Positions 9,798 to 20,473 are shown, counted from the stretch's first letter. The stretch: DNA of 34,017 nt from Nitrososphaerota archaeon (GCA_027886795.1 JAPCJU010000002.1:1-34017); one strand, 5' to 3'. The notes: generated by a model from the sequence alone, not told the origin. Made by a program: numbers and translations.

Positions 9798-10502
9798 GTG
9801 CCTCTGTTTATGCCGACACTAGAAGAGCATTTGGAGGCCGTAAGAGAATTTGAAAACACACGATTCAGAGGAAATCGAATCGGAGACACCGACGAATACA
9901 AAGCGGCAAAGCAGCAGGCGACCGTCTATTATGAAGATCTGCTAGCAAAATTCACGACTAATGTTCGAAATCAACTGGTTGCCCTCTTCGATAAACCATA
10001 TCGGAAATCAGTCACGGACTTTAATGAAAGGATGCGAGAGTTTACGGATTCGGACATTCAACAGATGGCGCTCAAATCCAGAATCATTCTTTCCTTTTAC
10101 ACCGACGCTTTTGAGCTCGTGTGCAAGGAAATTCAGTTGTTGGTCCGGCAGCCAGGCGACAGGAGTCTCAAATGCGGAGATGCTCATAATCGACTGAGAG
10201 ATGATAATCGTTACCGGTTAAAATACGATAAAGGTCTTGTTGTTTGGTTCGACCACTTTCTCCGAAACGCAGCTGATCACGCAGGAAATAATATCTATCC
10301 TAAAACTGGCGATATGGAGGTCTGGAACGATAAAGGAGACAATATTCGGATAAAATCCGACGGCACTCCAGGGACGGAAACACGGAACATCATTGAGTAT
10401 TATGAAAAGAGTCTCTATCTAACGTACTTTCTTTATGCCATGGGAAATGTGTACTGGGATCGAGGGCAGTACAAAGTCAAAAGGCCTAGTAGCATGACTT
10501 GA
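9798..10502 (+). CDS. Hypothetical protein
   Basis: 234-aa ORF with plausible soluble composition; no family recognised. Confidence 0.5.
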   Translation: MPLFMPTLEEHLEAVREFENTRFRGNRIGDTDEYKAAKQQATVYYEDLLAKFTTNVRNQLVALFDKPYRKSVTDFNERMREFTDSDIQQMALKSRIILSFYTDAFELVCKEIQLLVRQPGDRSLKCGDAHNRLRDDNRYRLKYDKGLVVWFDHFLRNAADHAGNNIYPKTGDMEVWNDKGDNIRIKSDGTPGTETRNIIEYYEKSLYLTYFLYAMGNVYWDRGQYKVKRPSSMT

Positions 10503-11312
10503 TCATCTGCGCGTCAAAGGTTCGGACTCATTTAACATCTTATACAACGCCTTAATGCGATCACTAAGCTTCGGATGGGTTTCAGAGCCGAAATCTCTAA
10601 CATCGTCTTCTTTCAACTGTTCAAAGACCGAGATAAGGCCCTCGGGCCCTGTGGCTCTTGCTCCCTCCATGTCTGCCTGCGACTCGTTGCGCCGAGAGAA
10701 ATAAGTCAAAAAAAGCATGAGCAATGCAAACTCGAAGATATCCACAACGACAAGCAGAGTTCGCATCTCCAGAACCACGCTGGAAGCGAGCACAGCCGAC
10801 ATTACGACTATTATCTCCATAGCAAAGCTCTTTCTCCTTTTGACATGAGCAAGTTCGTGAGCAATAATGGACAAAATTTCTTTGGGAGGGAACCTCTTCA
10901 ACCAAGCAACCGGGATGTAAATTTTGCAACTGAGAGCATTGGTAAATGGACCTTTTACCCACGGATTCGATGTCTCGTAAATTTCAATGTGTTTCCTGAT
11001 ACCCATTTTTGTGATTATATCTTCAAGGCCCGGATTTTTGTATTCCTTTAACGCATACTTCCTGCCGAAAATAGCTGAAGCTACACCCATTATTATTGGA
11101 TCCTTGAATACGCCCATAGTACAGTAGGCGGACAGACAGGTCACGCTGATGTAGATGTAAGCGTAAACAAATCTTAAGTTCAGAGGTAGTTGGAATATAA
11201 AAAAACCAGGAAAAATACTCAGGACAAGCAGGATCAATAAGAGCAATCTCCTGATCGGAAAGGTGAGATAGATGTACTCACCAATTGCCTTGAGCGATTT
11301 GATGCTATTCAT
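10503..11312 (-). CDS. M48 (HtpX-like) membrane metalloprotease
   Basis: IIAHELAHVKRRKSF (HExxH), several TM segments, NESQADMEGARATG. The ORF runs to 11360; ATG at 11312 (MNSIKSLKAIGEYIY) avoids overlapping the upstream gene. Confidence 0.8.
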   Translation of the reverse strand: MNSIKSLKAIGEYIYLTFPIRRLLLLILLVLSIFPGFFIFQLPLNLRFVYAYIYISVTCLSAYCTMGVFKDPIIMGVASAIFGRKYALKEYKNPGLEDIITKMGIRKHIEIYETSNPWVKGPFTNALSCKIYIPVAWLKRFPPKEILSIIAHELAHVKRRKSFAMEIIVVMSAVLASSVVLEMRTLLVVVDIFEFALLMLFLTYFSRRNESQADMEGARATGPEGLISVFEQLKEDDVRDFGSETHPKLSDRIKALYKMLNESEPLTRR

Positions 11313-11325
11313 GTCTAAATCGAAC

Positions 11326-11643
11326 CTACTTCGAAGACTCTCTAACGACGCGCAATACATCTTCGGCTTTTGGTAACGCCCAGCACATTCTGACGGCTAC
11401 TCCTCGTTTAGCTCCATCAGAGTTCGAGATCTCATATTTGCTTGCTGTGAGTCCCTTCTCTTCTAGAACGTCTAAATGGTGCGAGACCAATCTCGGATGA
11501 ACACCAGTCGCCTTTGCAATCTGGTCGACGAACTGTGGTTCATTCTTCTCCCGAAGATATTGTAGAATTTTAAACCGAGCAGGATGCATCATGGATTCTG
11601 CGGTGCCGTCAGCGATAAATTTGGGTGTTGCAACGAGTAGCAT
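11326..11643 (-). CDS. ArsR-like winged-helix transcriptional regulator
   Basis: MMHPARFKILQYLREKNEPQFVDQIAKATGVHPRLVSHHLDVLEEKGLTASKYEI is typical wHTH. Confidence 0.8.
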   Translation of the reverse strand: MLLVATPKFIADGTAESMMHPARFKILQYLREKNEPQFVDQIAKATGVHPRLVSHHLDVLEEKGLTASKYEISNSDGAKRGVAVRMCWALPKAEDVLRVVRESSK

Positions 11644-12070
11644 TTGACAGTATTATGCGAAACTTCGCGTTTTAAGTATATCTACGCAGAAATATCTACC
11701 CTCGTAGTATCATCGTTACCATATAGGTCGGTTCCATCTAGCAAAATGTGATCAGAAATAATTGTCATCAGGCCGATTATTTTTGAACTCCCTTGATCTT
11801 TTCGGGAAACCTTCAACTTTATTGGTTGTATCTAGTTTTTCTTCATTAGTTGGCCAGTTCCGATTAGCTACAAGTCTGCTTGGATAGTAAATTGGGATAA
11901 TAGCTCCGGGGTAACATCATAAGATTGACACTCATCTACAAGCTCTTTGGACGGCCTCGAACTCTTCCAGAATACTTCGATAGTGTATGCAAAGAAGGAA
12001 GAGGAAGCTGTCGCATTCTGATTTCTCATGAGACTCATCAATCATTAATTGAGCGAACATTTCACCCTTC

Positions 12071-12370
12071 ATGAATTACGAAATACGGTTAGTTCTGTAC
12101 GCTTCGGCAGAAATGGATTCTATGGACAAAAATGTGCAGAAAGAAGACACAACGTCGAAACAGATTATGAGTAAGACAAAGGTGCAAGGGAGAACTTTCA
12201 AAATCAAATTATCAACGGGCACGAAAACTCAATTTGTTGACTCTGATCCACTGGCTCAAGAGACGCTGGAGGCCATCCAGTACAAACTACCAGAAATCAT
12301 TGACCTTTGCAAGAAGTATGGCATCAATTACCGCTTTGATGAAAAAACAACAAAATTGCTCTTTGGGTAA
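12071..12370 (+). CDS. Hypothetical protein, 99 aa
   Basis: ORF only; no family recognised. Confidence 0.4.
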   Translation: MNYEIRLVLYASAEMDSMDKNVQKEDTTSKQIMSKTKVQGRTFKIKLSTGTKTQFVDSDPLAQETLEAIQYKLPEIIDLCKKYGINYRFDEKTTKLLFG

Positions 12371-12562
12371 TTCCTAAGTCTACTGTATTGTTAGTACTCA
12401 GCGCGTAATGGATTGTCAAATTCCATCCAACGATTTGAACTTAAAGTTCAACTCCCACCTCCCGCACTAAACCAACCTGATCAGAGAGGTACACTGGCTT
12501 TCTAGATTCCAAAGTGATGATCTCGCTACCTCGCAATAGACCTAAACAATCCACCAACACTA

Positions 12563-13303
12563 TTACTTGGAAGTAGCTTTTCTAAGTCTGTCTTTGATTC
12601 CATCGTCTTCTTCCACATCTCCGATTATTCCCTCTACATCGAAGTTGTTTGTAAATTCCCTCCACAGCTGCTTCAGCGAAGGTTCTTTTCTATGAATCAT
12701 ACCTTTTGGCACTGAAACGATTGCGCTGAGCCACTCTTTTTGGGACTTGGCTCGTATGAATCGAGCCATGCCGGACGAGGAAGGCTGAGTTATCGACACA
12801 TAGAACGGGAAATCCGAATCGTCTGGCATGATCTCAGGGATGACGTTTTTGTGATGATACAGCAACTTTCGACCCGGTTGCAACTTTCCCCAAGTTCGTT
12901 CTATCTTTCCAATCAAATCGATTGTCATATCAGAATCGGAGCTGAGTCCGTAGTAGATTATTGTGGCACGTCGAAGACGGTTCTCTGTCAAACCATCGTC
13001 CATATTACTTCCAATTATCTCTCCAATGCCTGAAAGATGCCCATCAGCAAGCCTCTTCCTCGACTTGTGCAAACGTTCCCTGTTTATCTCAAAACCAAAG
13101 GCCTTTTTCACGTTAAACTCTGTCAGTGCAATAATGATGTTTTGAGCGAAACCCGATCCTAAATCGCAGAAGACATCGTTCTCGGTCGCTTGCGCCAGAC
13201 TTAGCATTCTGCGTATATTTTGATTCGGGTAATAGACCGGAGGACCAGTTCCGTATTCGTCTTCGACTCCTAACTCATCAAAGACTCCATCCCGTTGTTT
13301 CAC
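12563..13303 (-). CDS. DOT1-like class I SAM-dependent methyltransferase
   Basis: YYPNQNIRRMLSLAQATENDVFCDLGSGFAQNIIIALTEFNVKKAFGFEINRERL resembles DOT1/archaeal aKMT4-like SAM motif I and II. Confidence 0.6.
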   Translation of the reverse strand: MKQRDGVFDELGVEDEYGTGPPVYYPNQNIRRMLSLAQATENDVFCDLGSGFAQNIIIALTEFNVKKAFGFEINRERLHKSRKRLADGHLSGIGEIIGSNMDDGLTENRLRRATIIYYGLSSDSDMTIDLIGKIERTWGKLQPGRKLLYHHKNVIPEIMPDDSDFPFYVSITQPSSSGMARFIRAKSQKEWLSAIVSVPKGMIHRKEPSLKQLWREFTNNFDVEGIIGDVEEDDGIKDRLRKATSK

Positions 13304-13571
13304 AAGATCACGGAGATCATTTCTGCTCCCTAATTATTTCTACTCTTTCGAATACCATCGAAGTAGAAGCCGTGAGATATGAGGCCTTTGGAGGAAGACG
13401 AACAGAAATTTATTGCCTCAATTCGGAGGACTGAACAGAAAATCAAAAACAGACGCGCAAAAAACGCACGTTAATAATCTCCCCTTTCTCACTCTTTGAA
13501 GCGCGTAATACGAAATTCTGTTTAAATACCGATTTTACAGTAAGAATACAGTAATCTATCCGAGAAATGGA

Positions 13572-14639
13572 TTGCAAATGCCTCCAAGCTTGACGCAGAA
13601 CGATTCAAGAGAACTGGGAGACACTAAGTATCAGCTAGCGGCAAGAAAGGCCTGGAAAACGATTCGTTCTAATCGAGCGAAGTTGCTTGCAGAGGGCTCT
13701 GCTCAGCTAGACGAATTTGCAGTTCGAGAAAATGCCGGAAAAGAAGTCCTCAACTCTTCGAGGCTAATTGCAGATTTCGATAAAACGCCGTCAGACATTG
13801 CATGCGGCAGATTTGTAGAACTCCGTTGGGGCTTTGGATGTCCTCTTGATTGCAACTATTGTTACCTCCGTGGAACTCGAAAAGGAGATATGCGTCCTCG
13901 CTTCATAGACTTCAAATACATTAGCAAAGCTCTGGACGAATCCTTTAGAACTCGGACAATCTCTTCGATCTACAACACGGGCGAACTGTCCGATTCGTTG
14001 ATGAATCCTGCCCTAATGGAGCAAATTGTTGACAAATTTGAGGAGCAAGACCGGCATCGAGTTTTCTTGCTTTCAAAGTTTGGTCCTAAGAACGTTGAAT
14101 TCCTAATAAAGAAGCCCAGGAGGCAAGTAATCTGTGCCTGGAGTATCAACGCGATTGAAGTCGCTAAGCGTTGGGAAAAAGCTGCGGCTCATCCAGAGAG
14201 AAGAATAGAGGCTGCCAGACTGGTATATCAAGCAGGTTACGACACGCGAGTAAGAATAGATCCTATGTTTCCAATTGATGATTGGAAAATCCATTACGAA
14301 GACATTCTCTACCGGATCTTCGATGCATTCGAACCCCGACGGGTTATTCTTGGAACTCCGAGAGGACTATGGAAAACTATCGAATACGCAAAACGTGCCG
14401 GGTTGGATATGAGCTGGTCAGAATTCTTTGCACCTGAGGAGACGGGGTGGGGAAAAAAACTCCCTGAATCTACAAGGCTCGAGGTGTATCAGTATGTTAT
14501 GGACAAGTTGCAGGGAATCGGTTATCCGACTGAGCGAGTAACTTTGTGCAAAGAAACTATGTCGTTATGGGAAAAATTGGGTCGAAGAGTAAGGAAATTC
14601 AACTGCAATTGTTATGGGCCCGAAGCTAAAACGATTTAA
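13572..14639 (+). CDS. Radical SAM protein (spore photoproduct lyase-like)
   Basis: RWGFGCPLDCNYCYLRGTRKG has CxxxCxxC; YNTGELSDSLM is SPL-like. TTG start listed; ATG at 13578 is an alternative. Confidence 0.8.
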   Translation: MQMPPSLTQNDSRELGDTKYQLAARKAWKTIRSNRAKLLAEGSAQLDEFAVRENAGKEVLNSSRLIADFDKTPSDIACGRFVELRWGFGCPLDCNYCYLRGTRKGDMRPRFIDFKYISKALDESFRTRTISSIYNTGELSDSLMNPALMEQIVDKFEEQDRHRVFLLSKFGPKNVEFLIKKPRRQVICAWSINAIEVAKRWEKAAAHPERRIEAARLVYQAGYDTRVRIDPMFPIDDWKIHYEDILYRIFDAFEPRRVILGTPRGLWKTIEYAKRAGLDMSWSEFFAPEETGWGKKLPESTRLEVYQYVMDKLQGIGYPTERVTLCKETMSLWEKLGRRVRKFNCNCYGPEAKTI

Positions 14640-14668
14640 TATTCTACGAAAAGGAGAGTGTTGTTTGG

Positions 14669-15517
14669 TTGCCGACTAATCGGAAAAATGGATATGTGGA
14701 GATCAAGCCGCACTGGCAGTCGAAGCACAAGATCTTAGGAAAATATCTCAACGCATGCCTCCAATTCCAGCAGAAATACAACAACTTTGCTTACATCGAT
14801 TCGCACGGAGGGAGCGGGAAGGTCCTTCTCGATGGAAAACAGGTCGATGGCTCGCCATTAATTGCAGCGAAACAACTGAAGAATTTTCCTTGTCATATAA
14901 CTGAAATCGATGAAGGTTCGTACAAAAGGTTGCTGGAATCCTGCAAAGGTATTTCGAATATTTATCCTCAAAATGGCGATTGCAATGTATTGGTTCCGAG
15001 AATCATAAGCTCAATCGAATCATGGAAATTCTGCCTTTGTTTTGTAGATCCTGATGGACTGGTTTACCACAAGGGCGGGCAGAAATACATGCAATTGACG
15101 CATGAGACCGTGGATCACATTGCCAATTCTGTAAAATCAAACGGACCAAAGACAGAACTCCTCCTTAACTTCCAAGCCATTTCCATACTTCGCACGATGG
15201 GCTACGTGGAAAAGTTACCAGATGACGACAAGACCCCTATCATGGAAGAGGATATCAACGCCCTATACGGCTGCGATGATTGGAAGTCCGCGAAGAATAG
15301 ACGGGGATTGCTTGATCTATTCATTGACAAAAGACTTTCGTCATTCGGTTACAAAGGATCTTATTTGGTCGAGGACAACGGTCATCCGCTGTATTACCTT
15401 CTTTACGCCTCCCACAGCGATGTCGGTGCGAAGATAATGAAGGACATAATGGGAAGAGAATACGGCCAGCTTTTGCTGCAGGAAGACCCCATTGAGAGGT
15501 TCTACTTCGACAATTGA
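14669..15517 (+). CDS. tcmP: Three-Cys-motif partner protein (TcmP family)
   Basis: IKPHWQSKHKILGKYLNACLQF...FAYIDSHGGSGKVLLDGKQVDGSPLIAAKQL...FCLCFVDPDGL; followed by its usual DUF5131-type partner. Confidence 0.82.
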   Translation: MPTNRKNGYVEIKPHWQSKHKILGKYLNACLQFQQKYNNFAYIDSHGGSGKVLLDGKQVDGSPLIAAKQLKNFPCHITEIDEGSYKRLLESCKGISNIYPQNGDCNVLVPRIISSIESWKFCLCFVDPDGLVYHKGGQKYMQLTHETVDHIANSVKSNGPKTELLLNFQAISILRTMGYVEKLPDDDKTPIMEEDINALYGCDDWKSAKNRRGLLDLFIDKRLSSFGYKGSYLVEDNGHPLYYLLYASHSDVGAKIMKDIMGREYGQLLLQEDPIERFYFDN

Positions 15518-15568
15518 TGTTGCAATAGGAAAGGTATTTGGAGAGAGAAAGGGAGGCCGAATCCTGAA

Positions 15569-16330
15569 TTGGGAGACAAGAGTTCAATAGAGTGGACGGA
15601 TGCTTCTTGGAATCCCACTACAGGCTGCTCGAAAGTATCCCCAGGTTGCAAAAATTGCTATGCAGAGCGATTGGCTCACCGATTAGAAAAGATGGGCAAC
15701 CCAAAATACGTTAACGGGTTCAAGTTTACGGTTCAGCCGGATGCCCTAGATCTTCCTCTTCATTGGAAGGAACCTAGGAAGATCTTTGTCAACAGCATGT
15801 CCGATTTGTTTCACGAAAGGATGCCATTCAGCTACCTTCTGAAATGTTTTGAAGTGATGCGCAAAGCTGACTGGCACATTTACCAAATTCTTACTAAGCG
15901 TCCCGAGAGGATGCAAGAGTTCGTTGAATCTTATGGCGATGTTCCTGATCATATATGGTTAGGAACATCTTGTGAAATGTCGCTTTACAAAACGCGAATT
16001 GACACACTTCGGAATGTAGAAGTCAAGACTCGATTTGTGAGCTTCGAACCACTTTTGGGGCCTATCGGTAATGTTGACCTGACTGGAATATCCTGGGCGA
16101 TTGTCGGCGGGGAGAGCGGTCCCAAGCATCGACCAATTTTGGTGGATTGGATCAGAGAAGTTAGAGATCAGTGTCGAAAACAGAAGGTGGCATTCTTCTT
16201 TAAACAATGGGGAGGACGCACTCCAAAAGCGGGAGGAAGAATGCTGGACGGGCGAACATGGGATGAATACCCCGGCTATGTTCCAAATTATACCCGTAGA
16301 CCAATTCAGATGCTCGTTGTGAATCGTTAG
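15569..16330 (+). CDS. Phage Gp37/Gp68 (DUF5131) family three-Cys protein
   Basis: SSIEWTDASWNPTTGCSKVSPGCKNCYAERLAHRLEKMG ... FVNSMSDLFHERMPFS ... ILTKRPERM. Confidence 0.88.
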   Translation: MGDKSSIEWTDASWNPTTGCSKVSPGCKNCYAERLAHRLEKMGNPKYVNGFKFTVQPDALDLPLHWKEPRKIFVNSMSDLFHERMPFSYLLKCFEVMRKADWHIYQILTKRPERMQEFVESYGDVPDHIWLGTSCEMSLYKTRIDTLRNVEVKTRFVSFEPLLGPIGNVDLTGISWAIVGGESGPKHRPILVDWIREVRDQCRKQKVAFFFKQWGGRTPKAGGRMLDGRTWDEYPGYVPNYTRRPIQMLVVNR

Positions 16331-16494
16331 GGCGTCGAGAAGCTATTTTTGGGCGCATTTTAAATCGGTTTACTCAAAAGTATAATATGTGATACCCACT
16401 TAAGCTCCGACTGAACATTTGCCCATGATATGGAGCAATTTTCAATTTCACAAATTCATTAGCTGAAAACTAGACCGGGTTGGTTCTTCCCTGT

Positions 16495-16508
16495 GGGTCT
16501 TAAGACCC
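16495..16508. repeat. Perfect 14-bp palindrome GGGTCTTAAGACCC
   Basis: Read directly; sits on the frame-restored stop codon of the UvrD-like gene. Confidence 0.6.
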
Positions 16509-18982
16509 TTCAATACTTACTGCGGGGGATTCGTGTGAAGTGACGTAGTTTTCTATCTCGGTAATGAAGCGCGATTTCATTCTTTTCGATGTGAAAAGAA
16601 ATATTTCCTTCTTGCACCTTGTTAGTCCTACGTAGAAGGGCGACGTTCTTCTTCAGTTTTATCATCTCTATGACTCCTGATGATGTCGAGGGCCTCGTGG
16701 TCCGTAAACTCGGACGGAAATCCCCTGATTCTCTCCACGCATCCCAACAATATCACGCGGTCAGCCTGTAGCCCTTTGGCTCCGTGTAAACTCTCGAACG
16801 TAGCTTTGCTCCGAGGCATTTCCTGGTTGAGCAAATCAAGCTCCTCGTGATATCTGTGCAAGACTAAGATTCTCTCCTTGTTCCACCAGAACTCGGCATT
16901 TTTGGATTCCAGATTCGTAATTAGCTCATTTGCCTTCCTGCGCTCCCATTGGTCATATTCTTGATCCTGCAAATCATCAGGCATTTCGTAGAGATGGATT
17001 GGGCACTCGATGTCAGAATGCGCGACGACTTGCTTTTGCCGTTTGAACTTGTTTCTCTCAATCACGCTGTTGGATGCCTCGACAACATTCTTCGGGCAGC
17101 GGTAGCTCGTCGAGACTAGGCTTGTTTCGCAAAAAGGAAAACGCTGTTCGAAATCGATGAGATTGTAAGGGTTAGAGCCGGCAAAAGAGTAGATGTTCTG
17201 CCAATCGTCCCCAACACAGAAGAGTTTGGCGGACCCTTTATCCCTTACAAGACTCTGTATTAATTCGAGTTGCGCATCAGTGATGTCTTGGAACTCATCG
17301 ACCAGAATATGCGAATACTTTTCCTTCCATTCTCGAAATGCTGGACCATCGGCCTTAGCAACATTGAGTGCCTCGTTGATCATGTCATCAAAATCGATCA
17401 TATTCTCCGCTTTTAGAAAAGAATCGTATTTTCTCCAAATCCGGATGATAACAGGTATAAACGCTATCTGTTTCGGCGAAAGCTCCTCATCCGGCGAGGT
17501 CATCATCGACTCGAGATCTTCTATCACTTTGCGATTTGATTTTGCCCTGCCGATGAAGTCACCCGCCAGCTTTTCCATCGGATCGAAGCTCGGGATCAAT
17601 GCATTGACTTTTTCAACGATCTCTTTGTGACTTCGCTCTCTGAATCTAACTCCTCTCGATTGCAGTTGGCTCTTGAGAGAAGCAATAAGGTACCTTCCGT
17701 GTTGAGAACCTTTGGTTTCGATGAGTTCTCGCCGGTGAATTTGGAATTGTCGGCGTTTCCACCTCATTCGCTCCCTGTACTCTAATGTTGGATTGCCCGG
17801 ATAGTGTCTCGATTCAAAATAGTCAGGAACCTTTCCCTCGGTACTGATAGCCCAATGCTCGATATACAACTTGTAATCGGGGAGGGTGAAATCCGGTTTG
17901 TACTCTCCGTATTCAGGGTCTTTGTCTGCCCAGGTCGCGGGTTCCTCGTAGAGGTAGTTGATTTCATTGAGGAAGAGGAAATTTGCGATATCTCGTTCAG
18001 CTACCGATCTGACTTCCTCGCTTGACTTCAGCGTTTTGTATTTCTGGTTTCTTAGGTACTCGTAGTATTTTTCTTTGTCTTCAAAGCTCTTTGGTTTCTG
18101 CTTGTTTGAAGCCAACTCTTTCGCATAAACCCACAAGAAGACTGAGAATTCTGGGTCGCGCATGCGCAGTTCATCTAAGCAACGTTGAATGAATCTCCTT
18201 TTTGCAATTCTATTGCATGCTTTGTGGTATCCAAGAGAATGCGTGCTCACCGAATTTCCAAGCGAATGCACGGTTCTGATGTCGATATTCGCGATTTGGA
18301 ACTTGTTACGGAGCTGCTCTTTCATCGCCACTACACCGGCTTTCCCGAACGACAAGGCTAGAATTCTCTCGGACGGAACCCCACTTCGCCTCAGATAGGC
18401 AATCCTGGAGGCTAGGACGGTTGTCTTCCCTGATCCAGCTGCTGCAACTACGAGATTGTAATCGTCGTTTTTGATTACAGCCTCGATTTGCTGTTTGTCC
18501 AATCGTGTGTCCATTCCTTCGAAAAATGTGGAATGTTCCTGAGACTTCCTCTTGATGTATTCCTCAACGTATGAGTTGAGAAAGGCCTTCAATTTCTCTA
18601 TCCTATTTTGTAAGGACTTGACTGATTCCTCGTATGTCGGCAGAATATGGGTCGAGGATTGAAGAAGTTTCTTTGCGTCTTCACTGGTTTTTTCAAGAGA
18701 TTGGGAGATAAAGACCCTAGACTTCTTGCCGAAATAATCGCCGGAGGAATTGTAAGAATTGATTTCTTTCTCGATTGCACTTACTTCGGCATCGAGTTTT
18801 CTCATGGCTTGAGCGACTAGAGCTTCTGTTCGGGCTTGTTCTGCTTGTGCGGCCTTAATCGCATTACTTCGTCGATTCTCAGTGGTGTGACGCCAAACAA
18901 CTACCAGAATTAACGCCAAGATTAATACAAAAAGAGAGACGAATCCCACATCGATAGCAAGGCTGCTAAGGAGAAGGCTCAA
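16500..18982 (-). pseudogene. Membrane-anchored UvrD/HelD-like SF1A helicase, frame broken within motif VI
   Basis: VVAAAGSGKTTVLASRIAYL, ILVDEFQDITDAQL, VGDDWQNIYSFAGS, LHGAKGLQADRVILL. The open frame ends at 16628 as ...EEERRPST*. One frame over, the expected continuation FYVGLTRCKKEIFLFTSKRMKSRFITEIENYVTSHESPAVSIEGS* runs to 16500. N-terminal TM segment VGFVSLFVLILALILVVVW. Confidence 0.8.
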
Positions 18983-19279
18983 CTGAAAGCTTCATACTCG
19001 ATTTTGTAATGGCATAATTACAGTTTTTGAAGTCGCAATTCATTTTTATCGTTCCGAAGGACAGTAGATCCAACCGTGCAACCTGTTGTATGTTCGCTTT
19101 ATGAATGAAAATCACAGGCATGCCTTACATCCTGATGTAAAATTGCTTCAAATCATGTAAAAGTCCAGCTTTGAAAAACAAAAGGCTGACGTTCAAGCTC
19201 AGACGAGTTGACACTAACACTCGATAATTTCTAGTTCCCCCCTCCTTTTAGCAGCTAGGGAATACATACGGCCAGAGTT

Positions 19280-20473
19280 CTATTGATTCTTGAGGTACTC
19301 AGCAAAGAGTGGATGGAATATGCTGTACTTTCCTCGGTCAGATCGAATCAAGAGCTCCTCATCCTCCAGCCTGGCGAAGAGCCGCGACGCTCCTTTGAAT
19401 TGACTGAAAGCGCCGGGCGAGACCAATTTGGAGTCTTTCTTTGCGATCTCAATTAGCAGTTTTCTCTCGGTTGGCGAAGCGTGTTGGAACTTTTGCGCGA
19501 AGATTTGCCGTCCAAGTAGAGCCTCTATCCTTGGCCAATTCTGCGCGAAGGACTCAACCTCTACTGACTTCACTTGTCCGAGCATGTTCAATAGCTCGTG
19601 CATTGTGAACATCAGCAAGTATGGATGACCGCCTGTCTTCTCCAAAATCGCCCTAATTGTTTCGTCGCTCACTCTTACATTACTGGCGACAGATTTCAAA
19701 CGTATCTCTACAGCCTCTTTCGCGTCTTCAAAGGCGAACATGTTCAGGTCTATCGGCCTGAAGAACCGCCCAAGCGGCTCTGCAACTTCGGCTATATCGG
19801 TAAAAAGGAGGGTGGGGGCTGTGATGATCAATGAATAATTGCACTTGCGATTCACCAATTCCTGAAAAGTAGTTCTGAGTGTTAGGTATGCTGACTCCTC
19901 CTTGTGTAACGGAAAGTAATGCAGGTCGTCAAGCATGATGAAAGCGATTTGCGTTCCGGATGGTTCGAGATGCTTATTCCACAGTACTTGGAGGGCGTCC
20001 AACAGTCTCGGTTTTCGTTCCTCACGTTTTCTTGTTGCCCCGACCGGGCCCAAGTTAAGACTTATTTCCCATTTTCCGAGTTCCGCTTTGATCTTCTTCG
20101 TTATTTTGCCTGAGGATGTTAGATTCGATGGGATGTCCTGAAGAAAGTCAGAGGTGAACCTCTCCCAATTTTGGCATGATTCGGGAGACAACGCGAAATA
20201 GATGCAAACGCACTTTATCTCCTTCTGAAGGTCTTCGATGACCACTTGTCTGAATTTGTAAAGAACGGACGTCTTCCCTTGTCCCCATGATCCGAGTATT
20301 GCGTAGTTTACAGGTGTAGGTATCTTCAGCCTCCCGGAGTTGATGGCCATACGCCTGAAATCTCTCAACTCTATTTTTCTGTCTGCGAAGTATTCGGGCT
20401 GTGCGGGTTGTTGCGGGGAAAATGGGTTCAAATTGTCATTCTTGTCATGATTGTCATTTGGCATCCTAGTCAC
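19280..20473 (-). CDS. Archaeal-type P-loop AAA/STAND-like ATPase
   Basis: NYAILGSWGQGKTSVLYKFRQ (Walker A), IAFIMLDDLHYF (Walker B), EKTGGHPYLLMFTMHEL sensor-like, C-terminal wHTH-like region. Confidence 0.8.
   Translation of the reverse strand: MTRMPNDNHDKNDNLNPFSPQQPAQPEYFADRKIELRDFRRMAINSGRLKIPTPVNYAILGSWGQGKTSVLYKFRQVVIEDLQKEIKCVCIYFALSPESCQNWERFTSDFLQDIPSNLTSSGKITKKIKAELGKWEISLNLGPVGATRKREERKPRLLDALQVLWNKHLEPSGTQIAFIMLDDLHYFPLHKEESAYLTLRTTFQELVNRKCNYSLIITAPTLLFTDIAEVAEPLGRFFRPIDLNMFAFEDAKEAVEIRLKSVASNVRVSDETIRAILEKTGGHPYLLMFTMHELLNMLGQVKSVEVESFAQNWPRIEALLGRQIFAQKFQHASPTERKLLIEIAKKDSKLVSPGAFSQFKGASRLFARLEDEELLIRSDRGKYSIFHPLFAEYLKNQ
20434..20460. repeat. Three tandem 9-bp repeats TTGTCATNN
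   Basis: TTGTCATTC TTGTCATGA TTGTCATTT, read directly. Confidence 0.85.

Noticed and set aside
10503-11360. Gene overlap between the protease and ArsR-like regulator as translational coupling
   Set aside because: Overlap exists only with the longest start; ATG at 11312 is more likely and removes the overlap.
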